Part shown: positions 25,301 to 37,300 of the stretch, in pieces | Position numbering within the stretch: position 1 is the first letter of the stretch | Layout of the letters: every line of letters starts with the position of its first letter | Assembly (NCBI GenBank): GCA_036245525.1 | Contig: BTPG01000008.1 | Location: forward strand, 34,240,850 to 34,304,849 | DNA from: Semisulcospira habei | Taxonomy: Eukaryota > Mollusca > Gastropoda > Semisulcospiridae | Direction of reading: 5' to 3' | Length of the DNA stretch: 64,000 nt | The notes under the pieces: model-generated | The model's input: the letters and a program-made list of their open reading frames with translations, nothing else | The model's database searches: none | What the model was told of the DNA's origin: nothing | Program-made: the position numbers and the translations under genes

Positions 25301-28300
25301 AGTCGCTAAGAAAAACTAAAGTACATTCAACTAAAACTTCATCTTGGAATCTACTTCTCTGATGTGTAGGAATCACAGACCTACTGAGGGGCCCATTTTT
25401 CTTTGTCAGTTTTGACTTTCTATTTTAACTTTTCTTTCTCATTTATCCCAACCCACTAAAGCAGGAGATGGATCAACCATGATAATTCATGGTTAGCGCC
25501 AAATTAGCTTTGACGCCTGATGGCGCCAAGCTGATCTCGCACTACCCTTGAATTATCATGGTCGATCCATCTCCGGGAATTGGTATATATTTGTTAAGTG
25601 AAACATCTGAATTTGAATTTGAAATGCAGCCTTGGGTTTAAATGGGTTAATTCAAAATAAAGCATGCTGCACTGTGAATCAACAGGCAGTCTGGTAGCAG
25701 CAAAAATGCAGCTTATCATTTTATTTGCTAGAAGTGGGTTTGAAAGGATTATCTGCCCAGGAATAGTACAATTTACCCTTTCGCTGTTTGGCAGTAGATT
25801 TTATTGCAATGATTCGACAGCCAAAGAGATAAACTAACTACATGTATTGTGTCCAACCATTTGGTTTTTGGTTTTTGTTCTCAAGAGTCTGCTTCACGAA
25901 AGTTGTAACAAAGGAGAACCTGATGGGGAGAAAGATTCCCAGTCAATCTCCGGTTCATCGTAGACCAGCTCTGTAACACATGACACAAATCAGAGAAATT
26001 AATTTAAAACACAAACTACGGACTTTGATATTAAAAAAAATACTGTAGTTGCAACAATGAGATGAAGATGAACATGCTAAATCTTTTGCCTTGGGGAGGC
26101 ACATATATAATGAGGCTTACGCTTACTCAACCATGACACATTAGAAGACGGGGACTGACCATGACAGTTCAAGGGTGGTGCCAGAATAGCTTGGCGCCAA
26201 AGGGCGCCAAGCTATTCTGGCACCACCCTTGAACTGTTCGATCTCTTGAACTAAAAAATGGGGAAATTTGACATTAGAGTTTTAGTTAATATGATTGATA
26301 CATGAAATGGAATTGTCAGCTAAGTCCAACGTAATCCTTCAGATGTCTTTTTTAACATGATTCCTACTGGAATCATCTTGACAAAAATCAAAACCGACAG
26401 CAAAAGAGTTAACAAGTTTGTGAGTAATTCCCTTACCAATTGGCCTGTGCAGGAAGGCTGGCAGAGTAGCCTCACTCCACCCGAAGTCGTTCACCGCACG
26501 CACGCGGAAGGCATAGTCCACACGAGGGTCAAGGCCAGAGATGTCACACCCAAGACCCACGATATTGGAGGCACGTTCCACCCAGTTAAAGGTACCATCC
26601 TCTCGGACTTCCACACGGTACGTAGTGGGGGACAGACTCATGGTGGCTGCAGGTACACGCGCCGCATTCCAGGTGAGGTGAACCGATGCTGGGCTTGTGA
26701 GGACCATGTCTGGCTTTTCAATGTGCATTCGTGGGGGCACTGAATAAAAATAGACGAGCAAGATGCATCATTACCTCATTTGAGATATGATGCACATATC
26801 CATATGCACCACATTTCTAATGAGTTAAATTTATAACTCCCAGAAAGAAATGACTTCCATTCTTTAGAATGGAAGTCATTTTATTCTGGGAGTTAAAGAG
26901 TTAATGAATGATGCAATCAGTGCAATGTTCAGTAACAGACTGCAACATATATTTTTTTACCAACACTTGAAAAGCTTCCTGTTGACTGTGGTTCTGTGTT
27001 TCTGTATTCTGAATCACTTGACATGCTGTAGAATCCACAGGAATCCCTGGGTGTACCTACTGTACCCATCCCAATATACCACACAGGCTAACAGGACTAT
27101 GCCTGATTAATTCAATTAAAACAACTATTACCTTTGACAATAAGGATGCTGATGTAGGGTCTGTCAGGCAAGGAGAAATCCTCATTTGGCATGATGAAGT
27201 CTGAACGAGGCTGTCCAGCTAAGGTCCTTGCTGAAAACACAGACACAGAACAAACCTCTAAATGCACTGTTCAGTTTTACAAACTGTGCCCTGAGAACTA
27301 TACACAACTAACAGAAAGGTCAACCATGAAATTTTGATCACTTTGAGAACTCAGTGTAATCAGGCAATGGGCAATAACTCCCTAGCCTTACCCTCTGGCT
27401 GTCCATAGCACTTTTAGTCGAGGGGGTTCCTGCAGGAATCCCCTTGTCAAAAAGCGCTATGGACAGTCAAAGAGTAATCATGCAGTGGGCAATAGCTCCT
27501 TGGCCTAAGCCTGCAGAAATCCCCTTGACAGATGGACAGGCAAAGGCTTAATACTCACACGGGGGTGGGCCTGTCCACTGCAAAGGGATGGTGAGTGTAA
27601 TGTGCATCATGTTTGTGTGTTTGTCCAGCACTACATGATTCCCTTGGTAAGTACATGTCACAGCTCCCCACTAACCATCAAAGGCCGACGTCAGACACAT
27701 AACATTTTGCTTAGCTACCACTCCCCATTTTTTTTCGTGCTAACAGTTCAAGTGGTACCGGTACTCACCATACAATGGGTAGAAAGGAACAGGCATGCTG
27801 GGCTCACTGACGACGCCGGCCGGGGATTTGGCCCTCACACGGAACATGTAGCTCTTGCGGGGACTCAGGTCAGACACCATGTATTCTGTGCTTCTTATGT
27901 CACTCGCCAGGGGGCGCCAGTCACGGGTGGGTGGCTCACGCATCTCTATCTGGTAGGAGGAGTTTGATGGAGAGGTGAAGGGCGGAATGTAGACAGGCTT
28001 CCAGCGCAGGCGAGCCGAGTATGGAGGGACGTTGCGATCATCCACTGTCACGTAGCTGATGGGCACACCAGCCCTCTCTGAAACGGTGACAGAGAAAGAG
28101 AACAGTAAAGAAACTGGCAGTGTACTTGTCACATGTGATAAAATTCAAGTGTCACAATTCATCTTGACAATCACACAAAATGTGTATTGTAGGCATAAAA
28201 CTGACCCGTAGGTGTAACTCTACTGTGTTTTAAAAATGTAATTAAATAGCTTATAACCATTCATTCACACAAAAGAGTTCATATTCCAAGTGCTATGGCA

Positions 28301-31300
28301 TCAATCGTCAGCTGCAGTTCTCAGTGAAATCCATTTAGAAGAAGAAGAAGACTGTATGCTGTAGCTGCCTACGCACGGTGTACAGCTAGATTTAAAACAT
28401 TTAAACATAAAGTCCAAAATAACAGATCTACACAAACACACAATAAATTGAAAGGAAAAAAACACACACACACAATGTGAATGCACTGACCTGGTCGCCT
28501 GTAGAGAGGAATTGGCACAGACGGGGAAGTGATTCCAGATGGCAGCTCCCCTCTCACTCGGAAGGCATAGTCCTGGCGAGGCAACAGATCTCGGATGCAA
28601 TAGGACGTGTCTGTGATGCCTCTTGCCAAAGGCTCCCAGTCGTAAGAGGGCAGGCGCTGAGCCTCAATCATGAAGGACAGGGGTTCATCATCACCTTCAA
28701 ATGCTGGCACATCCACAAGCTTCCACCGAAGGGAGACAGAGTCGTCCGTGACATCAGCAAGCTCTGGCATCTCCAGTGGTAATCGAGGGATCACTGGAAA
28801 AGTGGCAGAGAAAATGTGTTAACCTCTGTACTGTCACATGGATGAAAATGATTTAACCTCCTTACTGCCAGACGGTTAGAAACTATTTTAACCCTTTGCA
28901 TGTCAGTAGCGGTTTTAGTCACGATAATTCCCGTAATTCAACTAAAACCACTACGGACACCCAAAGGGTTAAACTGAATGCCTCTTACCTGGCCTTCTGT
29001 ACAGGTAGGCAGCGTTGGATGGTGGTGAGGTCCCTTCATCTGTGACCAGACTGACGCGGAAACTGTAGTCGCTGTTAGGCTTCAACCCTGTGACTTCATG
29101 GTTAAGTTGTGTTGTCTGCATCACTACTGGGTGCCATTGCCCATAAGGAACCTCTCGCATCTCCAGACGGTAACGTCTGCTGCCACCAATACGACCGGAC
29201 GGGATGTAAATGGGGTGCCAGGACACACGGACTGAGTCGGACTCGATCTCCGACAGGATTGGTCGCTCCACAGGAACTGCTGGCGGTGCTGATTGGGTGA
29301 AAATCATATCAAGTGTTAAAAGTAGACCATGGCATCACAATATTAAAAATAGACCATGACATCATGCATTTATTATGGGAAAGAAAGTGTACTTTGTATC
29401 TGTCCTGTTACCCAGTAAGCAAAGGCCCTCGTGCCCACCTTGGCTACAGTGGGCCCATGCATGGCTGTGCATGGGCCCACTGCAGCTGTGGTGGGACCAA
29501 AGGCGTTTTGCTACTGGGGTAAAAAATGCAGCAGGCAAAAGGTTCTTGGGCCAACACTGGCCTTTGTTGGCCCATTCTGTTGTGGCCAGCTCAGGAAAAC
29601 GTTGGCCTGAAGACCTTTTGCATACTGTGAATGTACATGTTATTGATGTATATATTTGATTATACATCAGTGATTCACAGGACTATCATTATCAGAATTA
29701 ACAAATTGTGCTTTGACCTGAGCAATGTATACAATATTTTATAGTATAGAAAAAAACAGCAAAAATGGTCCTCTTGCAGTGCAAAAGGGTGCCAGGCATT
29801 TTTCTTCCACAATATGTATACAAGAAAAAACATACTGACGAGGAAAAGAAGTGTGACATTTTTGGAATTATTGAAAAAACTTTAGTGTTTTCTATGATGC
29901 TAAAAATGTCTCATTTCTTTTGCTCATCAGTAAACAAACATTTTTTTTCTCTAAATACTGGAGATAAACTGCAATTGCAGTTCAATTTCTCTGTGAATTC
30001 CAGAAAACACTTTTTTTCAAAGTAGCACCAAAATTACAAGTATTACAGTCAATGTAACTATTCACCACAGAGTCTCAATTTAAAAGGTTCTAGCATCTTT
30101 CATTTGTCATTTTAATTCGTAAAAAACAAAAACAGATAAAGAGAAAAATCATGCATAATGAATAAAAACAAGAGCTGAGTGCACATAAAAATTTAAACAT
30201 ATTCATCATACTTACCAAAACGATGATCATGTCATCAAATAATATTATGCTTTTAAGTATCTAGTATAACTGTGGATATACATTTTAATATGACACAACA
30301 CAAATATATTTTTAGTTTGTATGTGTTAGTAGATTAGCCTTGGTCTGAACAAAAATCACACACAAATTTGTTGTTTTCAAGAGTGCATTAAAAATCATAA
30401 AATCAGATGGTGCTTCTTCTCTACATGTGTGCAGATAGTTAACTCATTTAGCCCCAACACCCTACAGCAGGAGATTGAATGACCATGATAATTCAAGGAT
30501 AGTGTCAGAGTAGCTTGGCGCCTTCAGGCACCAAGCTAATCTGGCACTACCCTTGAATTATCATGGTCAATCCATCCCCTGCAACTGGTACATAGTAATT
30601 AGGCAACACCTCCAGAATTTGGGAAATGCACCCATGGGGTTAAATGGGTTAACAAAAGATTTTTTGTCAACAGTGCATAAACACAAATATACATGATGTA
30701 TATGTGTCTGCTATCGGTCAGATAAAATAATTTGTTTTCATCCCTACGTCACACAACCAGTCTCTTTAGCGCAAACCGTACCATGTGACCGTGATACAAA
30801 AACCCTTGTAGCGAAAAATGGCGGACTTCTTGTAGCCCTCTTTGTGGCGCATCTTGGATGCGAGTTTTGTTCTATAAAAGATCTCCAAAAAGTTCTAAAG
30901 TAAAAAGTTACTTAGTGTTGTTCAAAACAAAAAGCACACTCAGTACTGGAGACAGCAACGTCATGAAATATTTTAAATTACGCCATAAGTCTATTATGTA
31001 TAAATGTATATTCCTTTGACATCAGTCATGTCTGGTGTGATCCAGGTCGAAATATGTCTTCTTGATTTCTTTTATGAAAATAGTGGAGGAATGAAAACAA
31101 ATATGTTATTGATAGCAAGGGCTTGCTGCATGGACCCTTGTAGGCCTTCGGGAGGTCAAAGGAACCATTGTAACCCTCTGGCCTTTGGCCTTTGGGGTAA
31201 AATAGTTCCTTTGACCTCCCTCTGGCCTAAAAGGGTCAGTAGCAAACCCCTGCGACCAATAACGTATAATATCCAATCTGTTTCATGCAACAAAGTACAC

Positions 31301-34300
31301 AAAAGAACAAGGAAAAAGGTGTACCCAATGTTCTCCTCCTTTCTAAAAGACTGCTGTAGGCTGCAATTTGAAAGCATTTCAATTTACACACAATAAACAC
31401 AAAAAGCAAAGCAAAGGCAACTAAAGAAATAGTTCTAAATGAAATGCCAACTGCAATCAAAGCATACAAAAAGCAAAATATGAAACCAATAAGGCTAACA
31501 CAGTTTTTTCACAGAAGCTAAAACTAAAGTGACAATAAGCATAAGGATATTCTAAAACGCAAAATACTCACTCTCACACAGACGGGAGTAAGCTACAGAA
31601 GCAAATGTGTGCATTCATGTGCATGTCTGTATATAATGTTGTATCTGAGTGAATGTATGCCAGCCTGTGACACCCACACACCAGCAAACAAAATAAGTGC
31701 TACTTCACAAACACTCAAGGACATTTTGGCTGTTGGATAGCGTGTTTTGTTGCAATGATTCCTGCAGGAATCATCACAACAAAACATGCTACCAACAGAT
31801 TAAGGGTAAAAAGCTGAAAAGGAAAAGGCGAGTCACTTAACCCATTTAGCCCTGACGCACGGCAGCAGGAGGTGGGTCAACCATGATAATTCAAGGGTAG
31901 TGCCAGATTAGCTTGGCGCTTGTTGGCACCAAGCTAATCTGGCACTACCCTTGAATTATCATGGTCAATTCATCTCCTGCAACAGGTGCATAGTCGTTAG
32001 ATGACGCCTCCAAAATGTGGGAAATACGTGCATTGGGCTGAATGAGTTAAACCATCCAGGACTGAGGCAATCCGCAAACCACAGGCTCAGTGTGTTCAGG
32101 GCAAAAGATAAGCACTTAGCCAACTCTCCAAGACACACAACCAATGACCAAGCCACAGAAGGCTGTGAATAACCTGTGTTCACATTGTCAACAACTGGCC
32201 CTCTTACTTTATTCTTCAAACTTTTGACAACTACATGCTGCAAGTGCCCCACACTTCACTACAAGCAATCCCCTCACACTTAAAGCATCATTAAATTCAC
32301 ACACCATCCCCACAGCCTACCTCGCGTTCTTGAATATGTCACTGGGAAAGAGGGCTCGCTTAGAAGCTTGTCAGCCTCAGCGCGAATGCGGAAGACATAG
32401 TCTTGGGTGGGTGAGAGAGTGGACACCCTGTAGCTGGGTGTGGCCAGATTGGACACCAGGGGGCGCCAGGTCCATGTGCTGGGCTCCAGGGTCTCGATGG
32501 CATATGTTGTCTTTTTGGACTTGTATGGGCCAGTCTTTGGTGTACGCCATGCCAGCCGCAGAGCAGAGGGCTCGATTTCCTCTATCTCCGGACTGTAGAT
32601 TGGAGCAGGGATTTCTGCAGCATAAAGATAAACATATGTTCTAGTCTGCTAGAGCCTTAAAGCCCACAGCCCAATTTGCAAAAGGCTTTTGGGCCAACAT
32701 TGGCCGTCGTTGGCCTGCACACAGCCATGTGTCAGCCAACACTGGCCGATATCGGCCCGATGACCTTTGTACGCTGAGTGTATACTGTCAGAACTGCTAT
32801 TATTACCTATCTACAGTGTATGGTGTACCTTAAGTTCCCAAATCACAGGTTAGCACAATAAACTGTTGGATATACAGTGCAAGACTGGTAAATTTCCTGT
32901 CATTTTCCATAAAGGAAAGAGATGGCTTCAGGTTATGAAAACCCCAGATCACCAAAGTGGAAAGAGGGGCATATTACAGGATCTAGGTATGAAACACAAA
33001 ACACAGCGAAGTACGCCTCCCGGATGAAGGCAGCCTCCAAGAACTTGGCGCTGGCTACACCCTCTACTGGTCAGGCAGGCCTGCATCAGAAAGACGGCTC
33101 TCAGGCGTGGGCTTCATGGTCAAGACCTCCATTGCGACTAAGCTGGAAAATATACCAACGGGTCACTCCGACCGCATCATGTCCATGTGCCTCCCATTGA
33201 GACACCAGCAATACGTCACCCTCCTCAGTGTCTACTCCCCAACCCTCCTGGCAGAACCTGCAGAAAAAGACAAGTTCTACACTGACCTGCGCAGCCTCCT
33301 ACAGAGCACCCCTGCAGATGACAAAGTCATCATCCTTGGTGACTTCAACGCCAGAGTGGGCCAGGACTCTGAAGCCTGGAAAGGAGTCCTCGGCAAGCAT
33401 GGCATTGGAAACTGCAATGACAATGGCCGCCTACTGTTGGAGTTCTGTGCAGAGCAGCAACTTGTCATCACCAACACTACTTTCCAGCAAAAGGACAGTT
33501 GAAAGACCACCTGGATGCATCCTCGCTCCAAGCACTGGCACCTTATCGACTATGTCCTAGTGCATCAGAGGGACCGCAGCGATGTCCGCCTCACCAGAGT
33601 GATGCCCAGCGCAGAATGTCACACTGACCATCGCCTTGTCCACTGCAAACTCAGGCTCCGCCTCAAGCTGAAACCCAAGAAAGGGGGCCCCTCCAAGAAA
33701 AAGCTTGATGTTGCCAGCCTTCAGCGTGACGATGTGAAAACTGCCTTTCAGACAGATTTGCAGCGCATGCTCAAAGACACAGCTGATCCAGCAGACTCTT
33801 TCCCTGAAACACTCTGGGAACAACTGAAAACTGCTATTGCAAAATCCTCTGCGGAAGTCTTGGGCTTTGCTAGAAAGAGGAACAAAGACTGGTTTGACGA
33901 AAACGATGTAGAGATCCAGGAACTTCTAGCAATAAAAAGGGCCGCCCACCAGGCCCACCTAGCCCAGCCTTCCTGCCCTGTGAAGAAGTCTGCCTTCCGC
34001 CTCATCTGCAGCAGTCTCCAGAGCAAGCTTAGAGAGCTCCAGAACGGGTGGTGGTCTAGACTCACACAGAGGATCCAGCTTTGCGCTGACAACAGTGACT
34101 ACAGGGGCTTCTACGAAGCACTGAAAGCAGTGTATGGCCCTAGGCACCTGGTTCAAAGTCCCCTGCGAAGCGCTGATGGACAGGCACTCCTCACAGATAG
34201 TACGTCCATCTTGAACCGCTGGTCGGAACACTTTCAGGACCTCTTCAGTGCTGAGCGCACTGTTCATTTTCCAAATCCCACACCTCCCAGTAAAGGTTGA

Positions 34301-37300
34301 ATTGGACGAACCGCCCACCACTGAGGAGACCCTTAAGGCCATCCACCAGCTCAAGAGTGGCAAAGCAGCAGGCATTGACGGAATCCCACCAGAGATCTGG
34401 AAACATGGAGGCCTAGCACTGCACAACAAGCTCCACGACCTCTTTCTCTGCTACTGGGAGAAAGGAACACTACCAAAGGATCTCCATGATGCAGTCATCA
34501 TCACCCTGTACAAGGACAAAGGAGAGAAGTCTGCCTGCTCTAATTATCGTGGAATTACCCTGCTGTCCATTCCTGGGAAAATTCTCGCAAGGCTGCTCCT
34601 AAATTGGCTAGTACCTGCCATCACTGAAGACCACCTCCCAGAGGGCCAGTGTGGCTTCAGAGCCAACAGGAGTACCACCGACATGGTCTTTGTGCTGAGA
34701 CGGCTTCAGGAGAAGTGTCGCGAGCAGAACAAAGGGCTGTACGTAATGTTTGTCGACCTAACAAAAGCTTTTGACACTGTGAACAGGCAAGGCATGTGGC
34801 AGATCCTGGAGAGACTTGGCTGTCCCCCAAAGTTCCTCAGCATGATAGTCCAGCTCCACGAGGACCAGCAAGGCCAGGTCAGACTCAACAGTGACCTCTC
34901 AGAACCATTTCCCAGGAACGGCGTGAAGCAGGGCTGCGTGCTGGCACCGACCCTCTTTACCATCTTCTTTAACATGATGTTGCCACAGTGGACCTCGACG
35001 ATGACTACACAGTGTACATCAGGTATGTCTCGATGGCAGCCTGTTCAACCTCAGACGACTGCAGGCCCACACCAAAACCCTAGATCGACTGATTCGTGAG
35101 CTGCTCTTTGCTGATGACGCTGCCCTCGTTGCACACACAGAGAGAGCCTTGCAGCGCATTACGTCCTGCTTCGCAGATGCCGCCCAGCTCTTTGGACTTG
35201 AGGTCAGTCTGAAAAAGACAGAGGTCCTTCATCATCCGGCACCCAAGGAAGAGCATTGCCCTCCCCACATCACCATCGGCGAGTCCGAACTGAAGTCTGT
35301 ACACCAATTTACCTACCTTGGCTGCATCATCACATCAGACGCCAAGCTGGACAAGGAGCTGGACAACAGGCTGGCAAAAGCGAACTGTGCTTTCGGGCGA
35401 CTATTCAAGCGGGTGTGGCACAATCAACAGATGAAAAAAGGCACCAAGATCAGCGTGTACAGAGCTGTCATCCTCACCACCCTGCTGTATGGTTCTGAGT
35501 CCTGGGCCCTCTACCGCAGCCAACTACGACTCCTCGAATGCTTCCACCAGCGCTGCCTGCGTACCATCCTCGACATTCACTGGAGTGACTATGTCACCAA
35601 TGTCGAGGTCCTTCAACAGGCGGAAACTGTGAGCATCAAGGCTTTGCTGCTGCGGACACAGCTTCGCTGGGCGGGGCACGTCTCCACGATGGAGGATCAT
35701 CGCCTACCCAAGATCACCCTGTTTGGCGAAATCGCCACTGGACACCAAGACAGAAGGGCACCAAAGAAGAGATACAAAGACGGTCTCAAGAAGTCACTTA
35801 GTGCCTGCCAAGTCGACCACCGCCAGTGGTCTTCGCTTGCTGCGGACCGCAACACCTGGCGCTCCACCATTTACAAGGCAGCCGTCTCCTTTGAGGACTC
35901 TCGCAGAGCTAGCCTTAAGGACAAGCGGCTCAGGAGAAAAAACAGAGATGTCGAAACTCAGAACCCTGGCCAGACCTTCCCCTGCAGCCACTGCGGTCGA
36001 ACCTGCCTGTCCCGGATTGGCCTCCGCAGCCACAAACATGCCTGCAGACGTCGTGGGCAACCCCTATAAAATCTTTGTTCGCGAAGTCAAGCCAAGAGAG
36101 AGACAGTGTATGGTGAGCCTTAAGTTCCCAAATCACAGGTTAGCACAATAAACTGTTGGATATACAGTGCAAGACTGGTAAATTTCCTGTCATTTTCCAT
36201 AAAGGAAAGGGATGGCTTCAGGTTATGAAAACCCTGTATCACCAAAGTGGAAAGAGGGGCATATTACAGGATCTAGGTATGAAACACAAAAATGAATTTT
36301 TCTCTAAAATGTATTTTTTCAAAAAATACTTACTGACGGCATTACTACTAGGAATGCTTCGCTTAGCTTAACAATTTTAGCCCTAAAAAAACTCATTGTG
36401 TACCTGACAACAGGGGAGGCAACCACAAGGGGTGTCATTACCAGGATCCCCAAGTGTCCTCCCCTGCCTCCCTATCCGGTGGCGCGCTCTCCGTTTCCTG
36501 CCAGCCTCTGAGTCTTAGATTGACTGCGGCAAGTGGGGAAGGCAGGAGGGACCTCTGAGTAATGCCGTCGGTAATAATTTTTTTAAAAATACATTTTAGA
36601 GAAAAATTAATTTATTTTCTCAAAATCATTACTGATGGCATTACTACTAGGAAGAATGGCAAATAGGAGGAGGGTGCCGCAATCTGGTACACCTGTCCCC
36701 TGCCCGAGTGCTCTCCTCGTGAACTATTGAGGCCCATCCCTACATGCCACTCCTGACAATTTTAGCTAGGCGTTACCCATGGCACCTGGAGAGAGTGTTG
36801 TGCCGCCAAGATTACCCCCACTAGTGCCAGGTAGACACACTGGCTGGATAGGTCTGACAGGTTTCTGCGGGTGAAGGTAGACTCGGCCCGCCCACCTACG
36901 GCCGCCACAATATTCCGCCCTGTGCCAAAGCGGGCAAGGCGCTGCTAGTAGCCCCTGCTTGACTTGTGTGCTCGGGTGCGCAACATCTGGGCCCCCTCTG
37001 GGGAGAGCTCTTGTATGCCGAACGAATTACCCAGCGAAGCTAGGAACCATTTGCACTGAGGTGTCTCATCTGCCCGGAGCCAAGGGCAGGAATAGGCATG
37101 TGCCTTTGTCTTAGCGGCGTAGTCCTGCGCCTGCCACTTTAAGGCACCCTGACCGTGTCGTGTAGGCGGAACTCCCGGGACTGGTCTATGTCCCTGAACA
37201 GACAGATGGTTGAACTTGCGGTGCGGACACTGGAAGGCGGTTCTTAGCCCAAGTCAAGCCGGTGGAGTGCTGCACCTAGTCATCGGCCCTGATCTGGAGA

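Larger units (their letters stand above)
33002..36102 (+). mobile_element. LINE 3: APE/RT LINE with C-terminal zinc finger, 5' truncated
   Basis: A 3.1-kb plus-strand LINE between two 189-bp direct repeats. It begins within the endonuclease domain (codons matching YASRMKAAS then SGVGFMVKTSIATK in another frame) and ends ataaaatctttgttcgcgaa ... gagagagaca with no poly-A. One nonsense and two frameshifts break the coding sequence. A relative lies at 48699-52914. Confidence 0.88.

Noticed and set aside
27558..27577. Possible micro-exon (tggacaggcccaccccc) between a ttgcag acceptor and gtgtgagt donor
   Set aside because: Its length (17 or 19 nt) breaks the phase-1 frame shared by neighbouring exons, and exons 12 and 13 already join in frame without it.
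30770..30870. Start of a separate host gene (tcctaa-poor, atggcggac context)
   Set aside because: The short frame after atggcggacttcttg ends quickly. There is no splice-bounded continuation and no domain.
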